Assembly: GCA_964417725.1 (NCBI GenBank)
Contig: CAYQIV010000012.1
Location: forward strand, 34,450-98,449
DNA length: 64,000 bases
Origin: SHZI01 sp964417725
GTDB lineage: Bacteria > Pseudomonadota > Gammaproteobacteria > Steroidobacterales > GCA-2729495
Reading direction: 5' to 3'
In this document: one piece after another, positions 33,198-41,342 of the stretch
Layout: each line of letters begins with the position of its first letter
Numbering within the stretch: the stretch's first letter is position 1
Made by a program: the position numbers and the translations under genes
The notes under the pieces: model-generated
Told to the model about the DNA's origin: nothing
The model's input: only the letters and a program-made list of their open reading frames with translations
Database searches by the model: none

Positions 33198-33719
33198 TCA
33201 CTCCACACCCGGCTCGTCATGCCGCGTGTACTCGATGCGCTCGACATCAAAACCGAGGCTGGCGGCACGGGCCAGCAGCCGGGCGCGCACCGGCTCGTCC
33301 AGCAGCGGTTCGCGGGACAGGATCCACAGAAAGCGTCGCGATGCGGTGCCGACCATCGCATACCGGTAGTCGTCATCGAGGGCGATGACCTGGTAATCGC
33401 CGCCGAACAGCCAGAAGAACCGCACCTCGAGGCGTGCGTTGCTGCCCGCGTCGACGACGCGCGCCTTGCCGTTGACGCGCTTTTCCCTGCCATCCACGGT
33501 GCAGCGGTTCTGCACCGCGATGCGGTTGTCGGCACGCAGGGTATAGGTGGCCGTCGTGTTGGTGCACTTGCGCTGCGGCTTGTGCGGCAGGTGGGCGACG
33601 TCGTACCAGACGCCCGTGTACCGGCCGAGATCGACGAAGGGCACGGTCTCGAGCGGCGTGGCGGCCAGCACCATCGCGGGCAGGACCCCGGTGATGATCG
33701 GGACAAGCAGGCGACGCAT
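33198..33719 (-). CDS. blc: Bacterial lipocalin (Blc-like), exported
   Basis: 173 residues with an N-terminal signal peptide (PIITGVLPAMVLAAT) and the lipocalin fingerprint GRYTGVWYDVAHLP, followed by Blc-type motifs (CTNTTATYTLRADNRIAVQNRC, RVNGKARV, FFWLFGGDYQVIALDDDYRYAMVGT, LWILSREP). Blc proteins bind lysophospholipids at the outer membrane under envelope stress. Unlike E. coli Blc there is no lipobox cysteine, so it is probably a free periplasmic protein. Nothing else shares its operon. Confidence 0.9.
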   Translation of the reverse strand: MRRLLVPIITGVLPAMVLAATPLETVPFVDLGRYTGVWYDVAHLPHKPQRKCTNTTATYTLRADNRIAVQNRCTVDGREKRVNGKARVVDAGSNARLEVRFFWLFGGDYQVIALDDDYRYAMVGTASRRFLWILSREPLLDEPVRARLLARAASLGFDVERIEYTRHDEPGVE

Positions 33720-33999
33720 ATCGGGCAGCCCTGTGCGACAGAGGGTACCGCCAGTCTACCCGTGCATGGCACCGGTTGCGCGGCACCGGGACCTCGGGCA
33801 TCGCGGGCCCCAGCCCTGCTGCACGCAACTGCCACGGTACGGACACCTCGGCGGCCCCGGGCCCCTGCAACAGCTCGTCGATACAGGTCAGCGCGCCGGC
33901 CGTTGAAGACCTGATGGATGCGCTGCGCGATACCGGCGCTACCATGGGCACATCGGACGCGACGCTACGGACTGCAACCCCGACCGAGGACATTCGCAC

Positions 34000-34452
34000 A
34001 TGACGGTGATCAGGAAAACGAGCGCGTGGTCCAGCGCGGAAATCGGCGCCTTCCTGCAAGACGCCCGGATCCCCCTGCGGCTGGCCTGCGCCACGCTGGA
34101 TGGCACGCCGCTCATCTGTTCGCTGTGGTACCTGCACGATGCCGAAGGCCTGTGGTGCGCGACACAGAAACGCGCCCACCTCGTCCGGCTGCTGCGCCGT
34201 GATGCGCACTGCGGTTTCGAGGTCGCCGGCGACACCATGCCCTACCGCGGGGTTCGCGGCCAGGGTGAAGCGCGGCTGTCAGAAAACGAGGGACCCGCCG
34301 TACTGTTGCGCCTGATCGACCGCTACCTCGGGCAGCGTGACAGCGGCTTTGCGCGCTGGTTGATTGCACGCAGCCACGATGAAGTGGCCATTCATATCCG
34401 CCCCGCGTGGCTGACCTCGTGGGATTTCTCGCGGCGGATGACCGGCCGCTAA
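34000..34452 (+). CDS. Pyridoxamine 5'-phosphate oxidase-family flavin-binding protein
   Basis: 150 residues with a split-barrel flavin-binding fold: RLACATLDGTPLICSLWYLHDAEGLWCAT and HLVRLLRRDAHCGFEVAGDTMPYRGVRGQGEARL are the usual strand-turn elements. Not biosynthetic PdxH, which is longer and has extra motifs. Likely a general FMN- or F420-type oxidoreductase; cofactor not determinable here. GAGGA precedes the ATG by about 8 bases. The 280-bp region before it (33720-33999) shows no gene. Confidence 0.78.
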   Translation: MTVIRKTSAWSSAEIGAFLQDARIPLRLACATLDGTPLICSLWYLHDAEGLWCATQKRAHLVRLLRRDAHCGFEVAGDTMPYRGVRGQGEARLSENEGPAVLLRLIDRYLGQRDSGFARWLIARSHDEVAIHIRPAWLTSWDFSRRMTGR

Positions 34453-34457
34453 GGCAA

Positions 34458-34524
34458 TGCGACAGGGCAAGGACTGCCCTGTCGCACCTCAGTCATCTCG
34501 TGCGCGACGGGCAACGCCCGTCGC
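34458..34524. terminator. Two tandem perfect hairpins between convergent genes
   Basis: First hairpin: 12-bp arms TGCGACAGGGCA (34458-34469) and its complement (34475-34486), 5-base loop. Second: 9-bp arms GCGACGGGC (34504-34512) and its complement (34516-34524), 3-base loop. Neither has a U-tract, so intrinsic termination is doubtful, but position between two converging genes suggests a bidirectional RNA end, or 3' end protection. Symmetric, so active on both strands. Confidence 0.55.
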
Positions 34525-34536
34525 CTGGCAGCACGC

Positions 34537-34866
34537 TCAGTAGCGGCGCTGGCCGCCACCACCGTAGCCGCCGCCACCACCACCGCCGCCGCCGTAACCG
34601 CGGCCACCACCGCCGCCGGAGCGCTCACGCTCCTTGGCTTCATTGACCTTCAGGGTACGGCCACCGAAATCGGTGCCGTTGAGGGCCTGCATGGCGCGAG
34701 CCGCATCACCGCTGGACATCTCGATGAAACCGAATCCGCGCGGCTGGCCGGTGTCCCGGTCCGTGATCAGCGCCAGCTTCTCGATCGTGCCATGCGGTGT
34801 GAACAGGTCGCGCAGGGCCTCTTCGGTGACACTGAAGGGCAGGTTCCCGACAAACAATTTGGTCAT
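34537..34866 (-). CDS. Glycine-rich RNA-binding protein with one RRM
   Basis: 109 residues: an RRM with RNP2 LFVGNLPF (4-11) and RNP1 RGFGFIEM near 44-51, then a Gly/Tyr/Arg tail (Gly runs ending QRRY) that is low complexity and probably disordered. Typical of short RBP proteins in proteobacteria and cyanobacteria, often cold induced; cold induction here is not shown. The roughly 250 bp upstream are non-coding, and a GGGGTTGC/GGCACCCC imperfect stem around 34893-34914 would be in a long 5' leader. Convergent with the flavin-binding gene. Confidence 0.92.
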   Translation of the reverse strand: MTKLFVGNLPFSVTEEALRDLFTPHGTIEKLALITDRDTGQPRGFGFIEMSSGDAARAMQALNGTDFGGRTLKVNEAKERERSGGGGGRGYGGGGGGGGGYGGGGQRRY

Positions 34867-35113
34867 TTAAATCACTCACATACGATAGAACAAGGGGTTG
34901 CGGGCCCGGCACCCCGAATGGGTCGGAACGCGCTTCAGGGATTACAGTACCTGACCTGGGAAAAGCGCCGATAGGCGGGAGCGATCAGGGGCGGAAATGC
35001 CGAGAAGTGGGCCATGCCCGGTCACGATACATCATTTCGCTGGCCACGGTTGTGGCTTTCTTGCCCGGCGGCAGGGGGGGGTCGAGCCGCACCCGCGCCG
35101 GGACACGCGGGAT

Positions 35114-36502
35114 TCAGGACGACCCGACCCGGGTGAGCCGGTAGCGGTTGAGGATGAGGACGCTGCCGGCATGGAGGGTGGCCGGCGCGACGACGTAGGC
35201 CAGCGCGATCCAGCGCAAGACGGCATCGCTCTGCGGCGCCAGGCTGCCATCGCTGGTTTCGACGAAGCCGACCAGCGACAGGAAAGCCAGGAACAGCGCC
35301 GAGCCCAGCGCGTTGCCCACCTTGTCGACCGCCGAGTAGACCGCTGACAGTGCACCCTCGCGGCTGATGCCGGTGCACTCGCGGTCCCAGGCGATGGTGT
35401 CAGTCAGCACCGAGAACGACATGAGGATGAAGCCACCATTGAACAGGCCGATGGCCCCCGCGATCAGCCAGACGATCCACAAGCTGTCGGCATCGGCGAA
35501 GAAGTAGCCCTGGATGCTCAGCGCATAGAGCACCAGGCACCATTTGTAGAGCCGCATCCGGCCGAAACGTGCGGCAGCGCGGACCAGCAGCGGCATCGAC
35601 AGGATCGAGACCACCGAGATGATGACGATCCACACCGGGATGACGTCGAAGACCCGGTAGCCCAGCCCCAGCGCGTAGGCAAAGAAAAAGAAACCGCCGG
35701 CATAGCCGATGCCGGCGCTCAGGTACTGGACGATATTGGCGGTGATCAGCACCACGAAGGGCTTGTTGGCCCATGCGATCCGCAGCTGCTTCATCAGCGG
35801 CACGCTGGCCACGGCAGGCGCCCCGGCCGGCACCTTGCGGGTACCGAAGAACGCCCACAAGGCGGACACGGCGATCACGCCACCCATCACGAGGCCCATG
35901 AGTGCATAGCCGCCGCGCGGCGACCCCCCGGGGGCCTGAGCCACCCAGCCGACGATCTTCGGCGCCACCGCACCACCGAGGATCAGGCCGATCGCCAGGC
36001 AGCCGTTGCGGAAGGACAGCAGCCGGGTGCGCTCGTGGGGGTCATCCGACATCTCGGAAGCCATCGTCAGGTACGGCACCGAAAAGGCCGAGTAGCCGGT
36101 ATTGAGCAGCAGATACACCACCGTTATCCACGCGAACAACGCGTACTGGCCCGGCAGTGACGGCACGATGAACAGCGCGATGAAGCACAGCGCGGCAAGC
36201 AGGCCGCCACCGAGAATAAAGGGCCGGCGCCGGCCCCAGCGCGTCGGCGTCCGGTCGGAGAGGATGCCGGCGATCGGGTCGGCGAACACGACCCACGTCT
36301 TGGCGATCATGATGACCAGCCCGGCCAGCGCCGGCTCGAGGCCCAGCACCGTCGTCATGTAGATCGGCAGGATCAGTGCCGGGGTGTCGCGCAGGATCTG
36401 GCCACCGATCTGCCCGGCGCCATAGCCCACGCAAGTGGCAAGTGGCAGGGGTGCGGCAGCGGGCTGGCCGGCATCGCCAGCGGGATCGTCCTGCAATGCC
36501 AC
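35114..36502 (-). CDS. MFS sugar transporter, glycoside-pentoside-hexuronide:cation symporter type
   Basis: 462 residues from a GTG at 36502; upstream reading frame is antisense to rdgC and is excluded. Twelve probable membrane helices. GPH-family signatures include GILSDRTPTRWGRRRPFIL between helices 2 and 3, FSVPYLTMASEMSDDPHERT and the late VLTDTIAWDRECTGISREG region. Would import a sugar or glycoside with Na+ or H+; substrate unknown. No glycosidase or catabolic genes adjoin it. Divergent from rdgC. Confidence 0.88.
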   Translation of the reverse strand: MALQDDPAGDAGQPAAAPLPLATCVGYGAGQIGGQILRDTPALILPIYMTTVLGLEPALAGLVIMIAKTWVVFADPIAGILSDRTPTRWGRRRPFILGGGLLAALCFIALFIVPSLPGQYALFAWITVVYLLLNTGYSAFSVPYLTMASEMSDDPHERTRLLSFRNGCLAIGLILGGAVAPKIVGWVAQAPGGSPRGGYALMGLVMGGVIAVSALWAFFGTRKVPAGAPAVASVPLMKQLRIAWANKPFVVLITANIVQYLSAGIGYAGGFFFFAYALGLGYRVFDVIPVWIVIISVVSILSMPLLVRAAARFGRMRLYKWCLVLYALSIQGYFFADADSLWIVWLIAGAIGLFNGGFILMSFSVLTDTIAWDRECTGISREGALSAVYSAVDKVGNALGSALFLAFLSLVGFVETSDGSLAPQSDAVLRWIALAYVVAPATLHAGSVLILNRYRLTRVGSS

Positions 36503-36626
36503 GTCATCCGGCCCCGGTACCCTTCGACCGGCGACACGATAGCAAACTGCAGGCCAGCGGCGACCACGATCCGGCCGCACCCCGGTCGCGGCGGGTATAC
36601 TCGCGCGCTTTGCCGGATACGCCGCG

Positions 36627-37550
36627 ATGTTGTTCCGCAACCTGGTGCTGTTCCATCTGCCTGAAAACCCGCTGCCCGATGCCGCCGGCCTCGAGGCACT
36701 GCTCAGCCACCGGCCACTGCAGGCGTGCGGCCCCTTCGACCTCCAGACACAGGGCTTCGTCACGGTCGGCCACGCACACCGCTACCTCCACAGTGCCGGT
36801 GGCCAGCTGCTGTTCGCGGTCGGATGCAACGAAAAGATCCTGCCGGCCTCGGTCATCAACGACGAAGCCCGGCGCCGCGCCGACGCCATGGAAAGCCAGC
36901 AGGGGCATCCGCCCGGGCGCCGGCAACTGCGCGTGATCAAGGCCCAGGTCGCCGACGAGCTGCGCGCCCGGGCGTTGACACGACAGCGGACACTGCACGG
37001 CTGGATCAACCCCGCCGCGGGTTTTCTCGCCATCGACACGGCGAGCAACGCGCGCGCCGAGGCGCTCGTCGAACGGTTGCGCGACGCCAGCGGGGGGCCG
37101 GCTGCCCTGCGCTGGCAGAGCCCACGCCCCGTGGCCGAGACGGTGGCCAGCTGGCTGATGGCCGGTGAGGCACCCGGCGAGTTCATGCTCGATGACGAAC
37201 TGGAACTCCAGGCCCCCGACAACGGAGCGCTGGTCCGCTATCAGCGCCACCCGCTCGAGCGACGCGAGATCGAAGCACACCTTCGCGCCGGCAAACTGCC
37301 CACGCGCATCGGCCTGGTCTGGCACGACCGCATCGCGTTCATCCTCCACCGCGACCTGCGCCTGACACGCATTCGCCTGCTCGATGTCTATGACGAAGCG
37401 GTGGTGCAAGGCGAGGACGCCGCTGAACAGTTCGACCTCGACTTCGCCCTGCGCACCGGCGAACTGACCCTGCTCTGGCAGGCGCTGACGGCCGTCCTCG
37501 GCACCGGTGCAACGGCCGGCACGCAGCATCCGGCCAGCGCCGCAGCCTGA
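36627..37550 (+). CDS. rdgC: Recombination-associated protein RdgC
   Basis: Ring-shaped DNA-binding protein that modulates RecA filaments and replication restart. The 307 residues open with LFRNLVLFHLPENPLP and contain the central repeats FMLDDELELQAPDNGALVRYQRHPL and the family segment IGLVWHDRIAFILHRDLRLTRIRLLDV. Length matches the family. The gene is found in beta- and gammaproteobacteria, which helps place the organism. Divergent from the MFS gene with about 125 bp between starts. Convergent with the DoxX gene, 203 bp apart. Confidence 0.95.
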   Translation: MLFRNLVLFHLPENPLPDAAGLEALLSHRPLQACGPFDLQTQGFVTVGHAHRYLHSAGGQLLFAVGCNEKILPASVINDEARRRADAMESQQGHPPGRRQLRVIKAQVADELRARALTRQRTLHGWINPAAGFLAIDTASNARAEALVERLRDASGGPAALRWQSPRPVAETVASWLMAGEAPGEFMLDDELELQAPDNGALVRYQRHPLERREIEAHLRAGKLPTRIGLVWHDRIAFILHRDLRLTRIRLLDVYDEAVVQGEDAAEQFDLDFALRTGELTLLWQALTAVLGTGATAGTQHPASAAA

Positions 37551-37753
37551 GGTCCCTTGCACCAGCGGGTAAGCGTGAATGCCGTAGAAAGCGGCCAGGT
37601 AGCACACGAACCAGACCAGCAGTGCGACCGCCGCGGTACGGCCGTCACTGCGCAACGAGCAGGCGATGCCTGTCGCAGGTGCCGAAGGCGATGCCGGACA
37701 GGAACCCGGCAAGCGACACGCCACTCATTGCTGCAACCGCCTGCCGACGCCGT

Positions 37754-38272
37754 TCAGCGGAACCAGCGCGAGCCCGGATGGCGGCGCAGCAGCCGGCCGT
37801 CGAAGCCGAGCCAGTGACCCGAATTCCACGCCATGTGGATGATGCTGAGGATGAAGAACGGGATCAGCGAAGCGTCGTAGTAACCGCCGAGCGACAGATT
37901 GACGAGGATGAAAAAACTTGCCGCCGCCGCCCAGCGCGTGGTCAGCCCGAAGAGCAGGCCGAGCCCGACGTAGATTTCCCCGACCGTGACCACCCAGGCC
38001 ACCAGCTTGTAGAGCGGAATCGCGAAAGACTCGAGGTACCAGACCGGGAAACTGTCGGGCGGCATTTCCGTGAGGCGGTCCTCGAAAACCCGCTTGAGGA
38101 TGTCGCTCTCGAGCCAGCCCTTGTTGATCTTGTTGAAGCCGGCGACCAGCCAGAACACGCCGAACAGCGTGCGGAACAGCAAGTGCAGGATGATGCCGGC
38201 AAATCGCAACGGATGACGGCGAACCCAGTCCCAGGACCAGACGCGCGTGATGACGGCGGGACTGTCGTTCAT
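37754..38272 (-). CDS. DoxX-like four-helix membrane protein
   Basis: 172 residues from the ATG at 38272, with about four transmembrane helices (residues 25-45, 75-95, 100-118, 125-145). The segments FWLVAGFNKINKGWL and LYKLVAWVVTVGEIYVGLGLLFGL resemble DoxX/SURF4-like membrane subunits, some of which act in quinone-linked redox or sulfur metabolism. Function here is unknown. Its start overlaps the stop of the preceding gene by 4 bp, so it is the last gene of a TetR-unknown-DoxX operon. Confidence 0.8.
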   Translation of the reverse strand: MNDSPAVITRVWSWDWVRRHPLRFAGIILHLLFRTLFGVFWLVAGFNKINKGWLESDILKRVFEDRLTEMPPDSFPVWYLESFAIPLYKLVAWVVTVGEIYVGLGLLFGLTTRWAAAASFFILVNLSLGGYYDASLIPFFILSIIHMAWNSGHWLGFDGRLLRRHPGSRWFR

Positions 38273-38838
38273 CGGGATACGCCTCCATCGACATGCTGGC
38301 GGATGGCATCGATCGAATCCCACAGCGGCAGGCGCTGGCAGTAGCCGAGTTCGGCGATCGGCGCGGAGCGCCGCCAGCGGAAACCGATGCGGTCGATCTC
38401 ATGGCCGTCGCTGAGCGTGAACAGCGCTGGTTCCAGGGAGACGTGGATCTCGCCCTCCACGACAGGCTGCCAGCGCCCCTCTTCGACCCGGTGGATCGTC
38501 ACGGGGCGCGAATGGCCGGAGAGCGGCGTCGGACTGAAGTTGCGCACGAACCATTCCCAGATCGTCGCCACCTGCGACCAGAACGTCCGCGTGTGGACGT
38601 GGTAGAGCGTGAAGCTGCCCGCGGCCGGCACCACATCGCGGGGGACCGGTTCCTGACCGGCCTCGCAGAGCACGATCGCCTCGCACATGGTGCAGATCTC
38701 GCCGAACTGCCCGAACAGGAGGTAGTCGGCATAGGCCTTGTTGACCTGCGCCGCGGTGGGCAACGGCAGTGACACCAGTACGGTCAGCAGCCACGCGGCG
38801 GAGCCGGAGGGCCGGAAATTCGGTAATCGTCGCACCAT
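38269..38838 (-). CDS. Exported hypothetical protein with a CxxCxxxxxC motif
   Basis: 189 residues from the ATG at 38838, with a signal peptide (AAWLLTVLVSLPLPTAAQ). Soon after the cleavage site is ICTMCEAIVLC, three closely spaced cysteines that could form a metal site or a redox disulfide. The body is beta-rich (YHVHTRTFWSQVATIWEWFVRN, then VTIHRVEEGRW). No family recognised. It sits between a TetR regulator and a DoxX-like protein, overlapping the latter by 4 bp, so the membrane and periplasmic proteins probably work together. Confidence 0.72.
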   Translation of the reverse strand: MVRRLPNFRPSGSAAWLLTVLVSLPLPTAAQVNKAYADYLLFGQFGEICTMCEAIVLCEAGQEPVPRDVVPAAGSFTLYHVHTRTFWSQVATIWEWFVRNFSPTPLSGHSRPVTIHRVEEGRWQPVVEGEIHVSLEPALFTLSDGHEIDRIGFRWRRSAPIAELGYCQRLPLWDSIDAIRQHVDGGVSR

Positions 38839-38844
38839 GGTCAC

Positions 38845-39564
38845 CTACCTCTTCCTTGCCGCAGCCGGCTTGCGTCGAACCCGGACCTTCAGCGGCGCGC
38901 CCGTATCCGGACCGGACCCACCCATCGTCGTGGCGATCTCGCGCACCATCGCCATCGCGTCCTGCCAGCCCGCCTCGCTGTCGAGGCGCAGGCCCATGAA
39001 GACCGGTGCACGCCGCGAGCGCATTGCCAGATAGACCAGCGCGGCATACAGCACGATGATCGTGCGCCGGTGGTCGCGGCGTGCATAGCGCGGATCAGCG
39101 AGCATCTTCCTGAGGAAGGGCCGGCGCTGCTGGTCGCGGGCCGCGGCAAATCCCTCGGAAAGGTCCGATGGCGCAGTCAGTTCTTCGGCGAGGAACTCGA
39201 GGCTGACCGGGTGCGCACGCAGCAATTCGGCGCTGGCGACGAGTTCGTCGGCCACGCGCATCCGGAAGGCCATTTCGTCTTCCGGCGCCGCGTCGCCGTC
39301 CGCGCCGGGTGGGGCACCACCCAGACCCTGCTGGATGCCGGTCCATGGGCCGCGCCGCTCGCCGTAGGCACGAACGAGCCCGGAGAGGCCGCCGAAGTAG
39401 CGATACAGCAGCGGCTTGCCGACGCCGGCCGCGTCGACGATGGCATTGACCGTGAGGTTGCGCAGGCCGTCGCGCTGCAGGACACGCTCGAGGGCATCGA
39501 GCAGCGCCGCCTCGCTCGCGGCGCGGCCGCCTTGCGACGCCGGCCTCTGTGTGGTCCCTTCCAT
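38845..39564 (-). CDS. TetR-family transcriptional regulator
   Basis: 239 residues. N-terminal helix-turn-helix of the TetR class (LTVNAIVDAAGVGKPLLYRYFGG, about residues 38-60), followed by a helical ligand domain and a basic C-terminal tail (KVRVRRKPAAARKR) that is unusual for the family. Probably represses its own operon, which continues with an exported Cys-rich protein and a DoxX-like protein (stop and next start adjoin). The effector is unknown. No palindromic operator was obvious in the 120 bp before it. Confidence 0.88.
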   Translation of the reverse strand: MEGTTQRPASQGGRAASEAALLDALERVLQRDGLRNLTVNAIVDAAGVGKPLLYRYFGGLSGLVRAYGERRGPWTGIQQGLGGAPPGADGDAAPEDEMAFRMRVADELVASAELLRAHPVSLEFLAEELTAPSDLSEGFAAARDQQRRPFLRKMLADPRYARRDHRRTIIVLYAALVYLAMRSRRAPVFMGLRLDSEAGWQDAMAMVREIATTMGGSGPDTGAPLKVRVRRKPAAARKR

Positions 39565-39685
39565 GCGCGATGAAGTTACCAGTCAGTAACGACGAGCGCA
39601 AGACGGCCACCGCCGGTGCCCGCATCACGGTGCGGCAATCCTGCTATCTTGCCCGCGCACGGTACGGCGCGCGGGGAGGCGTCAC

Positions 39686-40666
39686 ATGCATCGAACCTAC
39701 TCCAACCAGCGGCAGAGCTTCAGCGCCTTCGGCACGGCCGTGCCGGACCACTTCGGCGACGACATCATCTGGATCGACCTTGAGAACCCCGATGCCGAGG
39801 AGGAGCGGGCCCTGGAGCGCTGCCTGGGCATCGAACTGCCGACCCGCGAGGAGATGAAGGACATCGAACCGTCGAGTCGGCTCTACCAGGAAGACGGCGT
39901 CACCTACATGACGACCGCGCTGGTGTGGAAAGCGGAGGCCGATCTCAGCGAGCTGACCAACGTCGGCTTCGTGCTGGCCAGGAACCGGCTGGTGACCATC
40001 CGGTATGCCGAACCCAAGTCGTTCCGCTTGTTCTCCGCACATGCCGAACGCGAGAAGACGGTGCTGCCCGATGGCGTCGTGACGCTGGTCCGGCTGCTGG
40101 AAGCGGTCGTCGACCGCACGGCCGAGATCCTCGAGATTGCCGGTGCGCAGGTCGACCAGATTTCTCGCGAGGTTTTCCAGGAGCGCAAGGACCCGAAACG
40201 GCGCCGCTCAGGCCGCGAACTCGAACTGGCGATGACGCAGATCGCGCTGCGTCAGAACCTGACGGCCAAGGTGCGCGAGAGCCTCGTCAGCCTGGGGCGC
40301 ATGATCAGCTTTCTGATGGTCGCTCCCGAGGTCGTCGGTGACGGCGGCATCCGCGAGCACCTCAAGAGCATCAGCCGCGATATCAGCTCGCTGACCGACC
40401 ACGCCAGCTTCCTCATGACCAACATCACCTTCCTGCTCGATGCCTCGCTCGGCCTCGTCAACATCGAGCAGAACCAGATCATCAAGATCTTCTCCGTCGT
40501 CGCGGTGATCTTCCTGCCGCCGACACTGGTGGCGTCGAGCTACGGCATGAACTTCCGGCACATGCCGGAGCTGCGCTGGCTGTTCGGCTACCCGATGGCG
40601 CTGGTGATGATGGTGATCTCGGCGGTCCTCCCCTACCTGTGGTTCAAGCGCAAGGGCTGGCTGTAG
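39686..40666 (+). CDS. corA: CorA-family magnesium/divalent cation transporter
   Basis: 326 residues: a large cytoplasmic alpha/beta domain and two C-terminal transmembrane helices, with the YGMN signature and MPEL at the periplasmic loop (about 292-301) and a positively charged tail (KRKGWL). Forms a pentameric channel for Mg2+, Co2+ or Ni2+. The gene follows its own GGAGG site and is divergent from the tetR gene. CorA rather than ZntB is chosen on the GMN loop; the two subfamilies are close, so the transport direction is not certain. Confidence 0.92.
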   Translation: MHRTYSNQRQSFSAFGTAVPDHFGDDIIWIDLENPDAEEERALERCLGIELPTREEMKDIEPSSRLYQEDGVTYMTTALVWKAEADLSELTNVGFVLARNRLVTIRYAEPKSFRLFSAHAEREKTVLPDGVVTLVRLLEAVVDRTAEILEIAGAQVDQISREVFQERKDPKRRRSGRELELAMTQIALRQNLTAKVRESLVSLGRMISFLMVAPEVVGDGGIREHLKSISRDISSLTDHASFLMTNITFLLDASLGLVNIEQNQIIKIFSVVAVIFLPPTLVASSYGMNFRHMPELRWLFGYPMALVMMVISAVLPYLWFKRKGWL

Positions 40667-40685
40667 GCGCGACGCCGGTCGGGCG

Positions 40686-41324
40686 TCAGTATTCGACCGG
40701 CAGGGGGTCGAGGCTGCGCCACAGGTACCACGTCGCCACGCTGCGCCACGGTTGCCAGGTCCGGGCGAGCACCTCGACGCGGCGGCGGCCCTCGCGCGTG
40801 GCCAGCGAGGCCGGCGATTCGCCTTCGAAGTAGTGGCGGCCGATGGCGCGCAGCAGGCCGATGTCGTCCAGCGGCAGCACATCGGGCCGCAACAGGGTGA
40901 AGATCAGCAGCATCTCGACCGTCCAGCGCCCGACGCCGCGAATGGCCGTCAGTTCGGCGATGAGTGCCTCGTCGCTCATGGCATCGAAGCGCCGCGGGTC
41001 GATCCGCCCTGAACGAAAGTGTCCAGCGAGGTCCTTGAGGTATTCGACCTTGCGCGCCGACAGTCCGCAGGCCCGCAGGCTCGTTGCCCGCGTGCGGGAC
41101 AACGCCTCGGGGGTGAACACCGGCAGCCGGGTCTGCAGCCGCTGCCAGACGGCATCGGCAGCACGCACCGAGATCTGCTGGCCAACGATCGAACGGGCCA
41201 GCGTCACGAACGGCTCGCCGCGTGAGCGGAGCGCAACACGCGGATGGCATGCGATGATCGCGGCCATGCGCGAATCGCGCGCCATCAGGCTGCGCCGCGC
41301 GCGCTGCCAGTATGGGGGCTTCAT
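40686..41324 (-). CDS. DNA-3-methyladenine glycosylase, AlkA/HhH-GPD family
   Basis: 212 residues when started at the ATG at 41324; frame continues upstream antisense to the next gene and is excluded. Helix-hairpin-helix LTAIRGVGRWTVEM followed by the catalytic Asp in LPLDDIGLLRAI, the GPD hallmark. Short form lacking the AlkA N-terminal domain, like Mag-type enzymes. Excises alkylated bases in base excision repair. No Cys-rich Fe-S loop, in agreement with AlkA-type rather than Nth/MutY. Divergent from a flavoprotein gene with 18 bp between starts. Confidence 0.9.
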   Translation of the reverse strand: MKPPYWQRARRSLMARDSRMAAIIACHPRVALRSRGEPFVTLARSIVGQQISVRAADAVWQRLQTRLPVFTPEALSRTRATSLRACGLSARKVEYLKDLAGHFRSGRIDPRRFDAMSDEALIAELTAIRGVGRWTVEMLLIFTLLRPDVLPLDDIGLLRAIGRHYFEGESPASLATREGRRRVEVLARTWQPWRSVATWYLWRSLDPLPVEY

Positions 41325-41342
41325 TCCAGGCCGGAGGCAGAC

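Noticed and set aside
34531..34625. Apparent GCC/CCG-type repeat as a tandem repeat element
   Set aside because: It is the glycine codon run of the RNA-binding protein tail.
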